A program made the translations under genes and the position numbers. From Myxococcaceae bacterium (GTDB lineage Bacteria; Myxococcota; Myxococcia; Myxococcales; Myxococcaceae), in assembly GCA_003818285.1 (NCBI GenBank), contig RPRB01000033.1:1-33769 (forward strand): 33,769 bases of DNA. Reading direction: 5' to 3'. Shown here piece after piece: positions 23,331 to 31,754 of the stretch. The notes under the pieces were generated by a model. That model was not told the origin of the DNA. It did no database searches and saw only the letters and a program-made list of their open reading frames with translations. Numbering within the stretch: position 1 is the stretch's first letter; each line of letters begins with the position of its first letter.

Positions 23331-25382
23331 ATGACTCGTTCCGTCCTGGCTGCCGTGCTCCTGAGCGCCGTCCTCACCGGATGTTCCAGCGACTCGGGCA
23401 GCAACGGGGTTCCCGCCCCGCGGGGCATCGACCGCAACCCGCTCCTGACCCAGGTCACCAGCTGCAGCCAGCTCGAGACCGCGATCGAGGACGCGCTGGT
23501 GCTGGAGATGAAGAGCAGCCTCGAGCAGCTCCGGAGGTACGACTACTACATCGGCGACTGGGGGATCCCGGTCGGTGCCGGCGCTCCCGGCGGCCCGATG
23601 GCCGGACCGAGTGGCGGCGGCGGGCCCACCAGCGTCAGCAGCACCAACACCCAGGTGGCGGGCGTGAACGAGGCCGACTTCGTCCAGAACGACGGCACCC
23701 GCATCGCAGTGCTGGCCGGAGGGAAGCTTCATCTCCTCTCCTCCTGGCCTCCCGAGGCCATGGCCGAGACCGCGAGCCTGACGATCGACGGCTGGCCCCG
23801 GGACATGTTCCTCGTCGACGACCAGGTGGTGGTCTTCAGCAACGTCTACATCCCACGGAAGATCGAGGGTGACCATCCGATCTGCGCTCCCGGCGGGGGC
23901 ATCGCGGCGGATGCGTACTGCGGCTACTGGGCGAGCGACGTCACCCAGATCACCACCGTGGACGTGAGCGATCTCTCGCAGCCGAAGATCACCGCCGAGA
24001 TCCTCCTCCCCGGCTCGTATCTCTCGGCGCGGAGAATCGACCAGCGGGTCCGGGTGGTGATGTCCGACACCCTCCCCTTCCCCGACGGGATCCGGTACTG
24101 GCCGGATCTTCCACCGGGCGCGACCCCCGAGCAGCGCAACAAGGCGTTCGACGAGCTGGAGGCCGCCAACGAGGCGCTCATCCGCAGCCGCTCCCTCGAC
24201 GACTGGCTCCGGAAGGGTGAGGTCCGCATCCCCGGCGGGCCCACCACGTCGATCTCCTACTCCTGCTCCGAGTTCTCCCTCAGCTCCGCGCCGACCCGGC
24301 CGGGCCTTCTCACCGTGGCCACCGTGGACCTGACCGACGACTCGCTGAAGAGTCGGACCTCCGTGCTCGCCGAGCCGGGCACCGTCTACGCCTCCAAGGA
24401 CACGCTGTACGTCGCCACCTCCCACTGGTGGTGGTGGCCGGAGCTGGGCCAGTCGGACGCCACCTACGTCCATGGCTTCGACCTTCGCGATCCCGACAGG
24501 GCGCCGTACATCGGCTCCGGGACCGTGGACGGCACGGTGCGCGACCAGTACTCGATGGACGAGTCCGCCGGAGCGCTCCGGGTGGCCACCCATCTCACCA
24601 CCCGCGTCGCGGACGGAACTCCCTGGGGCACGCTCAAGGGAGCCAACCGGATCTCGGTGCTGACCCCCGCCGGGGGCTCGCTCCAGCTCACCGGCAAGAC
24701 CGCCGACTACGGGGCGGACGAGCAGACCTTCGGCACTCGCTTCGTGGGCCCGCGCGGCTTTGTCATCACCGCCCGGCAGATCGACCCGCTCTTCACCTTC
24801 GACCTGAGCGACCCCGCCCATCCGACCAAGGTCGGCGAGCTGGAGATGCCGGGGTTCATTGGCTACCTCCACCCGATCGACGACACTCACCTCCTCGGCA
24901 TCGGTCGCGAGCCCGGCACGAGCGGGATGATGCAGCTCAAGGTTGCTCTCCTGGACGTCACCGACCTCGCCGACCCCAAGCTCCAGGCCGTCCAGCTGGT
25001 GGGTCAGGGCTGGTCGTACTCCGACGCGCTCTGGGATCCGAAGGCCTTCACCTGGCTTCCGGCCCAGAAGATGCTCGCCATCCCGTTCGCCGACTACGGG
25101 TCCCAGGACTTCGTGTCCGACCTGAGGTTGTTCCAGGTCGATCCGGCGGCGGGGACCATCCAGGCCAAGGGGAGCCTCTCGATGGCGGACGTGTACCAGA
25201 CCTGGTCCGGCCAGGGCTGGAGCTACAGCTGGTCGCCGTGGATCCGCCGCGGCATCCTCGCCGACTCCGCGGATGGTCAGTTCGTGTACGCGATCAGCGA
25301 CGCGGGCGTCCGCTCGGCCAAGGTGGCAAGCTTGCCGGCGTGGCTCCAGACGGTGAAGTTCCCGCCGCTCGTCTACCCGTGA
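23331..25382 (+). CDS. Beta-propeller domain lipoprotein (COG4880-like)
   Basis: A 683-residue protein. The ATG at 23331 is chosen for its GGAG site and because it starts a lipoprotein signal, MTRSVLAAVLLSAVLTGC, with lipidation at Cys18. The hallmark of the COG4880 secreted propeller family follows: NTQVAGVNEADFVQNDGTRI, then repeated blades such as KLHLLSSWP, ITTVDVSDLSQPKITAEILL, TFDLSDPAHPTKVGELEMPG and LLDVTDLADPKLQAVQLVG. The C-terminal SWSPWIRRGILADSADGQFV closes the propeller. It is probably held on the periplasmic or outer surface of a membrane and binds protein or ligand; no catalytic motif is seen. The stop overlaps the next start as GTGA, making it the first gene of a five-gene operon with an ECF sigma factor and a caspase-like protein. 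Confidence 0.85.
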   Translation: MTRSVLAAVLLSAVLTGCSSDSGSNGVPAPRGIDRNPLLTQVTSCSQLETAIEDALVLEMKSSLEQLRRYDYYIGDWGIPVGAGAPGGPMAGPSGGGGPTSVSSTNTQVAGVNEADFVQNDGTRIAVLAGGKLHLLSSWPPEAMAETASLTIDGWPRDMFLVDDQVVVFSNVYIPRKIEGDHPICAPGGGIAADAYCGYWASDVTQITTVDVSDLSQPKITAEILLPGSYLSARRIDQRVRVVMSDTLPFPDGIRYWPDLPPGATPEQRNKAFDELEAANEALIRSRSLDDWLRKGEVRIPGGPTTSISYSCSEFSLSSAPTRPGLLTVATVDLTDDSLKSRTSVLAEPGTVYASKDTLYVATSHWWWWPELGQSDATYVHGFDLRDPDRAPYIGSGTVDGTVRDQYSMDESAGALRVATHLTTRVADGTPWGTLKGANRISVLTPAGGSLQLTGKTADYGADEQTFGTRFVGPRGFVITARQIDPLFTFDLSDPAHPTKVGELEMPGFIGYLHPIDDTHLLGIGREPGTSGMMQLKVALLDVTDLADPKLQAVQLVGQGWSYSDALWDPKAFTWLPAQKMLAIPFADYGSQDFVSDLRLFQVDPAAGTIQAKGSLSMADVYQTWSGQGWSYSWSPWIRRGILADSADGQFVYAISDAGVRSAKVASLPAWLQTVKFPPLVYP

Positions 25383-26098
25383 GAAGCACCGGAACGGCAC
25401 TCGGCGTCGTGCTCGCGGCGATGCTGGCTTGCGATGCCCAGACCGACCCCGGATACCAGGGGGAGCCCCTGGTGACCCTCCGGGGCCGGGTGGAGAGCAG
25501 CGGAGAGCTTCCCCCGCTCGAGGCGGCGATGCTCTGGCAGCGTGGTCCCCCACCGGGAACGGACGACCAGCAGCTGGCGACCCGCGCGCCAGTCACCTCC
25601 GGGTTTCCGGCGACGTTCACCCTCCGTCTCTACGCCCCGCCTCCGGAGGCCGCGTTCCGCGCGCTTGCCACCGGTGCACCGCGCTGGGCCCGCGCCAACG
25701 CCGCGGCGGTGCCCTACGGGCTCTCGGCTGACCAGGTGCCCAGCCTGCCGACGTCCTACAACCCGAACTACACCTACGACGCCGACCACTGGGTGCTGTA
25801 CGTCGAATCGGACGTCCCGCCGAGCTCGCTGACCGAGTGGTGGCTCGGGGAGGCGCTCGGCGCCGGCTACCACCTGCTGCGGGTGCTCCCCCTCTCCGGT
25901 TGCCTCGCCTCCCCGCAGCTGGAGGCGTGCGTCGCCGACCTGGTCCAGCGGGGCGTGCCCGACGACGGGACGGACGCGCCCGGCACCGCGCGTGGCTTCT
26001 GCAAGGCGCCTTACCGGCTCCAGCCCACCACCCTCGACGAGGCCATCGTGCTCCGGCTCGGTCAGCAGGGCGGCGGGGCCGGCCCGGCTTGCCCATGA
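25379..26098 (+). CDS. Lipoprotein of unknown function
   Basis: A 239-residue protein from a GTG that overlaps the propeller stop by four bases. The N-terminus (VRSTGTALGVVLAAMLAC) is a lipoprotein signal with Cys18 after LA. The mature part has a predicted beta-rich segment (EPLVTLRGRVESSGELPP, FPATFTLRLYAPPP), a Tyr/Asn-rich stretch (TSYNPNYTYDADHWVLYVES) and four Cys towards the C-terminus that could form disulfides (GCLASPQLEAC, GFCKAPY, final AC). No family is recognised. The stop overlaps the ATG of the sigma factor gene as ATGA, so it is translated with the regulators and may serve as their envelope sensor or as a partner of the propeller. Confidence 0.75.
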   Translation: MRSTGTALGVVLAAMLACDAQTDPGYQGEPLVTLRGRVESSGELPPLEAAMLWQRGPPPGTDDQQLATRAPVTSGFPATFTLRLYAPPPEAAFRALATGAPRWARANAAAVPYGLSADQVPSLPTSYNPNYTYDADHWVLYVESDVPPSSLTEWWLGEALGAGYHLLRVLPLSGCLASPQLEACVADLVQRGVPDDGTDAPGTARGFCKAPYRLQPTTLDEAIVLRLGQQGGGAGPACP

Positions 26099-26583
26099 TC
26101 CTCGACGGCGCGGCCATCGCCAGCCTGTACCGGTCGCACGGACACGTGGTGCTCCGCCGTGCCCGGACTCTGCTCGGCAGCGAGCCCGACGCGCGCGAGG
26201 TCCTTCAAGAAATCTTCACCGCGCTGGTGCGCAACCCGGACGCGGTCCGCTCCGCTGGCTCCATCGTCGGCTGGCTATACCAGGCCACGACCCACCACTG
26301 CCTGAACCTGCTGCGCAAGGCGCGCACCGGCGCCCGGGTGCTCGAGCTGCACGTGCGCCCCGGGCTGTCGGAGAGCGGAGGTCCGCGGGGGGAGGCGGCC
26401 GCCGAGGTGCGCCGCCTGCTGGCGCTGCTGCCCGAGGACGTGGCGGCGGCCGTCGTCTACCACCACCTGGACGGGATGACCCACGCCGAGGTGGCCGAGC
26501 TTCTCGGCTGCTCGCGGCGTCAGGTGGGCTACCTCCTCGAGCGCGCCCAGGGGCTCTGGGACCGCGCGGAGCAGACCGCATGA
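26095..26583 (+). CDS. ECF-type RNA polymerase sigma factor
   Basis: A 162-residue sigma-70 family protein with only regions 2 and 4. Region 2 covers about residues 1-75 (IASLYRSHGHVVLRRARTLL, DAREVLQEIFTALVRNPDAV, GWLYQATTHHCLNLLRKART). Region 4 is LALLPEDVAAAVVYHHLDGM followed by the helix-turn-helix THAEVAELLGCSRRQVGYLL. The short linker and size are those of ECF factors. The ATG overlaps the preceding stop as ATGA, and its own stop overlaps the anti-sigma start as ATGA. It is expected to be held inactive by that neighbour and to switch on an unknown regulon, probably including its own operon. Confidence 0.9.
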   Translation: MILDGAAIASLYRSHGHVVLRRARTLLGSEPDAREVLQEIFTALVRNPDAVRSAGSIVGWLYQATTHHCLNLLRKARTGARVLELHVRPGLSESGGPRGEAAAEVRRLLALLPEDVAAAVVYHHLDGMTHAEVAELLGCSRRQVGYLLERAQGLWDRAEQTA

Positions 26584-27296
26584 ACCTCACCGCCACCCCG
26601 CTCAGCTGGAACGCCTGCCTCTCCGCCCTCCGACTCGACCGGTGGATGATGGGAGAGCTCGGCGCCGCCGACGCCGAGACCGTGGGCACCCACGTCTCCT
26701 CCTGCGCGGCGTGCAGCGCCGCCGTGGCCGGCATCCGGGGCGTCCGCGAGGAGGTGCGCGCCCTTCCTCTCCCGGCCGCGCTCGGCCGGCCCGCCCCCCG
26801 ACGCCGGATCCCCGGAGCGGCAGTGGCCGGGCTCGGCCTCGCGCTCGCCGCGTCGCTGGTCGTCGTCCTCCGCCCGCCGCCGGCCGGCGAACGGTCCAAG
26901 GGCGGCGGCCTCGGCCTCACGATGTTCGTCCAGCACGGGGAGGAGGTGCGGCGCGCCGCGCCGGGCGAGACCGTCTCGGCAGGAGACGCGGTCCGCTTCG
27001 CGGTGAGCACGCCCACCCCGGCGTACGTCGCGGTGCTCAGCCTCGACCCGACGGGCAAGGCCTCGGTGTACTTCCCGCAGGCGCCCCGGGCGGCGCAGGT
27101 TCCGGCGGGCACCGAGGTGCCGCTGCCCCTCGGCACGCGGCTCGACACCACCACCGGCGAGGAGCGGCTGCTGGGCATCTTCTGCGCCTCGCCGGTGGAG
27201 CTCGAACCCATCCGCCTCGGCCTCGAGCAGGGCCAGGACGGCATCCCGCTGCCCGCCGACTGTCAGGGTCTCCGGTGGAGCTTCGTCAAGCGCTGA
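26580..27296 (+). CDS. Zinc-finger anti-sigma factor with DUF4384-like periplasmic domain
   Basis: A 238-residue membrane protein. The N-terminal ASD-type zinc-finger domain has H38-x3-C42-x2-C45 (HVSSCAAC), the standard anti-sigma signature. One membrane helix lies at about 79-97 (GAAVAGLGLALAASLVVVL). The periplasmic C-terminal part (about 105-238) resembles DUF4384: AGDAVRFAVSTPTPAYVAVL, then PTGKASVYFPQ, and LLGIFCASPVELEPIRLGL. The protein would bind the ECF factor encoded just upstream and release it on an envelope signal. DUF4384-like modules often accompany caspase-family proteins; here the caspase gene starts 22 bases before this gene ends. Confidence 0.88.
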   Translation: MNLTATPLSWNACLSALRLDRWMMGELGAADAETVGTHVSSCAACSAAVAGIRGVREEVRALPLPAALGRPAPRRRIPGAAVAGLGLALAASLVVVLRPPPAGERSKGGGLGLTMFVQHGEEVRRAAPGETVSAGDAVRFAVSTPTPAYVAVLSLDPTGKASVYFPQAPRAAQVPAGTEVPLPLGTRLDTTTGEERLLGIFCASPVELEPIRLGLEQGQDGIPLPADCQGLRWSFVKR

Positions 27297-28834
27297 TCGC
27301 GCTGTCGCTCGTGCTGCTCCCCGCCGCCGCGGTGGCGCAGGTGGAGCGGTACGCGGTGGTGGTGGGCAACGACGTCGGCGAGCCCCCGGACGTCCCGCTC
27401 CGGTACGCGGAGCTGGACGCGGCGAGGGTCGCGTCGGTGCTCCAGGAGGTGGGGGGCGTCCGTCCGGAGAACACCGTCCTGCTCCAGGGCAAGGACGCGG
27501 CCACCGTGCGCCGGGCCCTCATCGCCGTGAACGAGCGGGTGCGCACCGCGGGCCGGCCCACGGTGCTGCTGGTCTACTACTCGGGCCACGCCGACGCCGG
27601 CGCACTCCACCTCGGCGGCACGCGGCTGGAGCTCGCCGAGCTGGAGCAGCTGGTCCGCGGCTCGGCGGCCGGCTTCCGGCTGCTGGTGCTCGACGCCTGC
27701 CGCTCGGGGGCGCTGACCCGGGTGAAGGGAGGCACGCCCATTCCGCCGTTCGAGATCCACCTCGGCGAGCGGGTGGCCGGCGAGGGGGCGGTGTTCCTCA
27801 CCTCCAGCTCGGCCTCCGAGGACAGCCAGGAGTCGGACGAGCTCAGGGGCAGCTTCTTCACCCACGCGCTGGTCTCCGGCCTGCTGGGCGCGGCGGACGA
27901 GAACCGCGACGGGCGGGTGACGCTCGACGAGGCCTACCGGTACGCCTACGAGACCACGCTCCGCGCCTCCAGCCGGACGCTCGCCGGCACGCAGCACCCC
28001 ACCTTCCAGTACGACGTCCGCGGCTCGGGAGACCTGGTCCTGGCCACGCTCGACTCGCGCTCGCCGACCCGGGCCTGGCTCGAGCTGCCACCGGGGAAGA
28101 GCTGGCTCCTCTTCCAGGAGAACGCCGACGGCGCGGTGGTGGGCGAGGTGGCCAGCGCGGACCGGGTGCGACGGCTCTCGCTGCGGGCCGGTCGGTACTA
28201 TTTGCGCGGCCGCGGGCCGGAGGTGCTGCTGGAGGGAACGGTGGCCGTGGCGCCGGGCAACACCGCGACGGTGGACGAGTCGAAGCTCCAGCGCACGGCG
28301 TACGCGCGGCTGGTCCGCAAGGGCGAGGGCAACCGCGACGCGGTCGTCTCGCTCGAGGCCGAGGCGAGATTCCGGACCTCGCTGGTGAGCGACGCCGGTC
28401 TGTGTCCGGGCGTGGCGGTGGGGGTGGCCATCGCGCTCCGGCCGATCACCCTCGTGCCGCGGGTGGCCTGGTGCCGGACGGGCTACACCAATGACGGCCT
28501 CGCGGCGACGACGGACCAGTTCGACGTGGAGCTGCAGGCCTCACACGTGTGGGACCTGGCCCCGGTGTCCATCGAGGTCGGGCTCACGGTGGGGGCGGCG
28601 CTCTTGAACCAGTCGTTCAAGACCTCGGGCGAGGCCCCGCCGCGAACCACGGCCGCGCTGCAGCTCACTCCGGCGGTGGCGGTGAGCCGGGACCTCGGCT
28701 CGCAGACCTACCTGTACCTGACGGTCGCCGGAGCGACGTACCTCTTCAAGAACGAGTCCACCACGACCGAGACCACGAGCTTCGGGCCGTCCTTCGCCGT
28801 TCGTCTGGCGCTGGGGTTCGGCTACCGCTTCTGA
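27275..28834 (+). CDS. Secreted caspase-family (C14) protein with EF-hand loop and C-terminal beta-barrel-like region
   Basis: A 519-residue protein from the GTG at 27275, preceded by AGGG, with a signal peptide (MELRQALIALSLVLLPAAAVA). The caspase-like domain covers about residues 24-255, with the catalytic His105 in YYSGHAD and Cys142 in LDACRSG. A canonical EF-hand loop, DENRDGRVTLDE, lies at 208-219, so calcium may control activity. A beta-rich middle region follows (260-345). From about 355 the sequence alternates in short beta strands (AVGVAIALRPITLVPRVAW, VSIEVGLTVGAALL, TYLYLTVAGATYLF) and ends LALGFGYRF, the terminal aromatic signature of outer-membrane barrels. Bacterial caspases cleave after Arg or Lys. 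The gene overlaps the anti-sigma gene, so a link between proteolysis and sigma-factor release is plausible but unproven. Confidence 0.88.
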   Translation: MELRQALIALSLVLLPAAAVAQVERYAVVVGNDVGEPPDVPLRYAELDAARVASVLQEVGGVRPENTVLLQGKDAATVRRALIAVNERVRTAGRPTVLLVYYSGHADAGALHLGGTRLELAELEQLVRGSAAGFRLLVLDACRSGALTRVKGGTPIPPFEIHLGERVAGEGAVFLTSSSASEDSQESDELRGSFFTHALVSGLLGAADENRDGRVTLDEAYRYAYETTLRASSRTLAGTQHPTFQYDVRGSGDLVLATLDSRSPTRAWLELPPGKSWLLFQENADGAVVGEVASADRVRRLSLRAGRYYLRGRGPEVLLEGTVAVAPGNTATVDESKLQRTAYARLVRKGEGNRDAVVSLEAEARFRTSLVSDAGLCPGVAVGVAIALRPITLVPRVAWCRTGYTNDGLAATTDQFDVELQASHVWDLAPVSIEVGLTVGAALLNQSFKTSGEAPPRTTAALQLTPAVAVSRDLGSQTYLYLTVAGATYLFKNESTTTETTSFGPSFAVRLALGFGYRF

Positions 28835-28836
28835 CT

Positions 28837-28869
28837 CCGGGCCGACCCGGAGGTGGCCGGCCGACCACC
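28837..28869. terminator. Tandem hairpins after the caspase gene
   Basis: CCGGG/CCCGG (28837-28850, 4-nt loop) and GGTGG/CCACC (28852-28869, 8-nt loop) lie directly behind the stop and are followed by TTGTTG. The position between convergent genes fits a terminator of the five-gene operon. The rest of the gap to 29002 shows no gene. Confidence 0.5.
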
Positions 28870-29002
28870 TTGTTGCGAAAACGCCTGCAGCCGCCTCGAC
28901 CTCAGCGCGCTGGCCCGTCTCGTGCGCGAGCTCTGCCGCCCCGCTCACGCCGCGTCGCTGATCCGGTCCAGCGCCCAGGCAACGGTGATCAGCCCGACTG
29001 GG

Positions 29003-31687
29003 TCAGGGTCGGGACTCATTCCCGGCCGGCCGCACCAGGCCACGAGCGATGTGCAGATACCCGACGCTGCGCGAGTAAGTGAACGCCACGTGTCGACCGT
29101 CGGGCGTGAGAACAAGTCTCCCAATAGAGGTCACCCCACTTGGATCCGTCGGTCCTACGCTCCGCTCCTCGACTACCTTTCCTGTGCGCACGTCGACACG
29201 GAATCGCCGGAGACGGGCGGGTGCGTGGTCTCCACCCTGGCTAAGCCAGAGGCTGCCGTCGGGCGCACAGCCACGGGGAAGAGCATCGGCGTGGCCGGAT
29301 AGAACCGACACTGTTGCTCCGTCTCTCAACGAGACAATGATGGGCTGCCGGTTCACGTCGCGTAGTGCCACCCAGCGGCCGTCCTGGGAGATACAACCTC
29401 CTGACTCCACGAGCGGTGCGTCGCTGACGCGAACCGGCTTGGAGCCGTCGTCTGCCAGTCGGTAGAGGCGGAAGTCGCTCTCCGGAGGAGTCCGCCCTCC
29501 CACGAGCAGGCCCTTTCCGTCTGGCATCCAGCCTGCCCCGGCGATTTCCAGACCGTGGGTTGCGATTTGTCTGGGCTGACCCGCCCCGGTAGGAAGCGCC
29601 GTCAATCTTGTGCGGTCGGTGGACATGACGAGGGCCCAGCGACCATCGGGGGACAAATCCTGTGGTATTCCCTCCCCCAGCATTTGCGCAGCGGCGCCGT
29701 CTGTCGTCCGCAGCATCGCGAAGGAAGGTTGGAGCGCCTGACCGGTCGGGGCTGCTCCTTGAACCAAGAAGAGGACTTTTTTTCCGTCGCCCGAGAGGGC
29801 GGTGACGCCGTTCAAGTCGCTCCAAGAGAGCAGAGTCTGGGAGCTTGCGCCGTCCCCCGCATAGACGAGCTCCTGACGCTCCAACTCATGGCCGAGGAGG
29901 ACCTGTCCGTCCCTGCTGACATCCTCGAGCCGAAGGTTAGAAAAGCCCCGATACATCTCCCGGGTCTTCCCCCCCAGGCTCACCGCTAACAGGAGATTCC
30001 GTGGCCATCGGCCCCCGGCGAACCAGACCTCGCTGTCATCCGGAGCCCAGGCTACTCCCCGAGTCGTTGGCCATCGGCGACTCAGCGTTCGGGTCTGGCC
30101 CTCCAAGTCGATCACCACCACCTCCCCCATGTCATCAAAGAACACTGGATGGTGGAGGAAGGCGATCCGGTCTCCTCGAAAAGAGAATCGTGGATGCGAG
30201 ATCCACCCGCTCGTTTGGAACAGCACCTTGCCCGGCGGAGATTCGAGGGTGCGGCTTGCTCCGGTGGCCCCGCTCACTCGAACCACTGCGAGCTCTCCAG
30301 CCGGAGACCAATCCGCATATTCGGTATTCTCGAGCAGCTCTCGGGGGACCCCGCCCACGGAGGGCACGCGGGCCAACGTGCCCCGGCGGGCGTAATTTAT
30401 TGAGTTGCGGGGATGGAGAAGAATGGCAAGTTCTCCTGTGCGGGAGACCCCGAGCAAGCTCACATCGGGGAGACCCAGGGCCTGCGGCGAGATGCTCCCG
30501 GACGGCTGGACGAAGACTTCCTCAGGACGGTTCTCGAAGGCGGCGCTGAACGCTACTCGGCCATCGGGGAGGAACCGGGCGCTGCCAATCGTTCCCAAGC
30601 GAAACGTCACCTGCTCGATCTCGGGGACGGGTTGGGCCCCCGGCCCGCGCTGGTGACCGACCGCGAGCCCGACCAGCAGAGCGGCTAGGACTGCCGCGAC
30701 GCCCCCGATGAGCCACACCGCCGGGCGCGGAAGGACGCGTGAAGGGCGGGGGACTGGGCCCGTGGAAGCGGTCGGGTTCCGGAGCAACTCCAGCTCGAAG
30801 GCCAGGTCCGTTGCGGATTGAGGTCGCCGAGCCGGCTCCTTCTCCAGGCAGTGCAGCACGACCTGGGCCACGACCGGGGGCACCTCGGCGGGCAATGGCT
30901 CCGGCTCGTCGCGGAGAATGGCGGAGCCGCTCTCGACCACTGTTGCGCCCGGAAAGGCTCGCTTCCCGGACACCATCTCGTAGACCACCGCGCCGAGGCT
31001 GAAGATGTCCGTCCGCGCGTCCACCGACTCCCCGCGGACCTGCTCGGGCGACATGTAGCCCGGCGTCCCCAGCACCGAGCCCGTTCTCGTCGCGCCGCCG
31101 GTGGGCGTCACGGTGACGTCCATCAGGCCGTGTGGCCCCTTGTCGCGCGCGGCCTCGGCCAGCTTCGCGATGCCGAAGTCGAGCAGCTTCACGTGTCCGT
31201 CGGAAGTGACGAAGACGTTGTCCGGCTTCACGTCGCGGTGGACGATTCCTCGGGTGTGGGCTGCGGCCAGCCCGTGCGCCAGCTGGGCACCCCACTCGAG
31301 CGTCAATTGGAGCGGGATGCGCCCGCGTGAAAGGCGATGCCGAAGTGACTCTCCTTGCAACAGCTCAGTGATGAAATATGGCGCCCCCTCGTAGAGGCCG
31401 AGGTCGTGGACGGCGACGAGGTTGGGGTGGTTGAGCGACCCAGCGAGTCGCGCCTCCTGCTCGAAGCGCCGCACCAGCTCTGGGTCACCGGCCAGAGCGT
31501 CGTTGACGACCTTCAGGGCGACTTCACGCCCTAGCCGGGTGTCCCGCGCCCGGTAAACCTCGGCCATTCCGCCGGTGCCGAGGACCGACAGCACCTCGTA
31601 GGGGCCCAGCCGCGCTCCGGGAGTCAGGCGCACGCCTGGAGACTCTACTGCTGGCGCAAGGGTGTGGAAGACGGGCTGCGCTTGCAC
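29003..31687 (-). CDS. Hanks-type Ser/Thr protein kinase with extracytoplasmic beta-propeller
   Basis: About 894 residues from the GTG at 31687; the GTG at 31633 is an alternative that starts nearer the kinase domain. The kinase domain is complete: glycine loop GTGGMAEVY (37-45), Lys59 in VALKV, the catalytic HRDVKPDN (150-157), DFG (170-172) and GTPGYMSPEQ in the activation segment. One membrane helix (about 324-343) precedes a TolB/WD40-like propeller: DLSPDGRWALVM, AGWMPDGKGLLVG, SQDGRWVALRD and LTPDGRHVAFTY are typical blade motifs. The propeller probably senses an envelope ligand. Codon use in the propeller half is somewhat less GC-rich than in neighbours. It is transcribed behind the phosphatase gene. 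Confidence 0.92.
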   Translation of the reverse strand: MQAQPVFHTLAPAVESPGVRLTPGARLGPYEVLSVLGTGGMAEVYRARDTRLGREVALKVVNDALAGDPELVRRFEQEARLAGSLNHPNLVAVHDLGLYEGAPYFITELLQGESLRHRLSRGRIPLQLTLEWGAQLAHGLAAAHTRGIVHRDVKPDNVFVTSDGHVKLLDFGIAKLAEAARDKGPHGLMDVTVTPTGGATRTGSVLGTPGYMSPEQVRGESVDARTDIFSLGAVVYEMVSGKRAFPGATVVESGSAILRDEPEPLPAEVPPVVAQVVLHCLEKEPARRPQSATDLAFELELLRNPTASTGPVPRPSRVLPRPAVWLIGGVAAVLAALLVGLAVGHQRGPGAQPVPEIEQVTFRLGTIGSARFLPDGRVAFSAAFENRPEEVFVQPSGSISPQALGLPDVSLLGVSRTGELAILLHPRNSINYARRGTLARVPSVGGVPRELLENTEYADWSPAGELAVVRVSGATGASRTLESPPGKVLFQTSGWISHPRFSFRGDRIAFLHHPVFFDDMGEVVVIDLEGQTRTLSRRWPTTRGVAWAPDDSEVWFAGGRWPRNLLLAVSLGGKTREMYRGFSNLRLEDVSRDGQVLLGHELERQELVYAGDGASSQTLLSWSDLNGVTALSGDGKKVLFLVQGAAPTGQALQPSFAMLRTTDGAAAQMLGEGIPQDLSPDGRWALVMSTDRTRLTALPTGAGQPRQIATHGLEIAGAGWMPDGKGLLVGGRTPPESDFRLYRLADDGSKPVRVSDAPLVESGGCISQDGRWVALRDVNRQPIIVSLRDGATVSVLSGHADALPRGCAPDGSLWLSQGGDHAPARLRRFRVDVRTGKVVEERSVGPTDPSGVTSIGRLVLTPDGRHVAFTYSRSVGYLHIARGLVRPAGNESRP

Positions 31688-31754
31688 GAGCAGCGAATGT
31701 TGCCGGGAGTCCGGGAGTCCGCGTACGGACCGGGCCTTGGCCAGCGTTAGATGT

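Noticed and set aside
23142-25553. 803-codon open frame on the minus strand opposite the propeller lipoprotein
   Set aside because: Antisense shadow; the plus strand has a lipobox and propeller blades.
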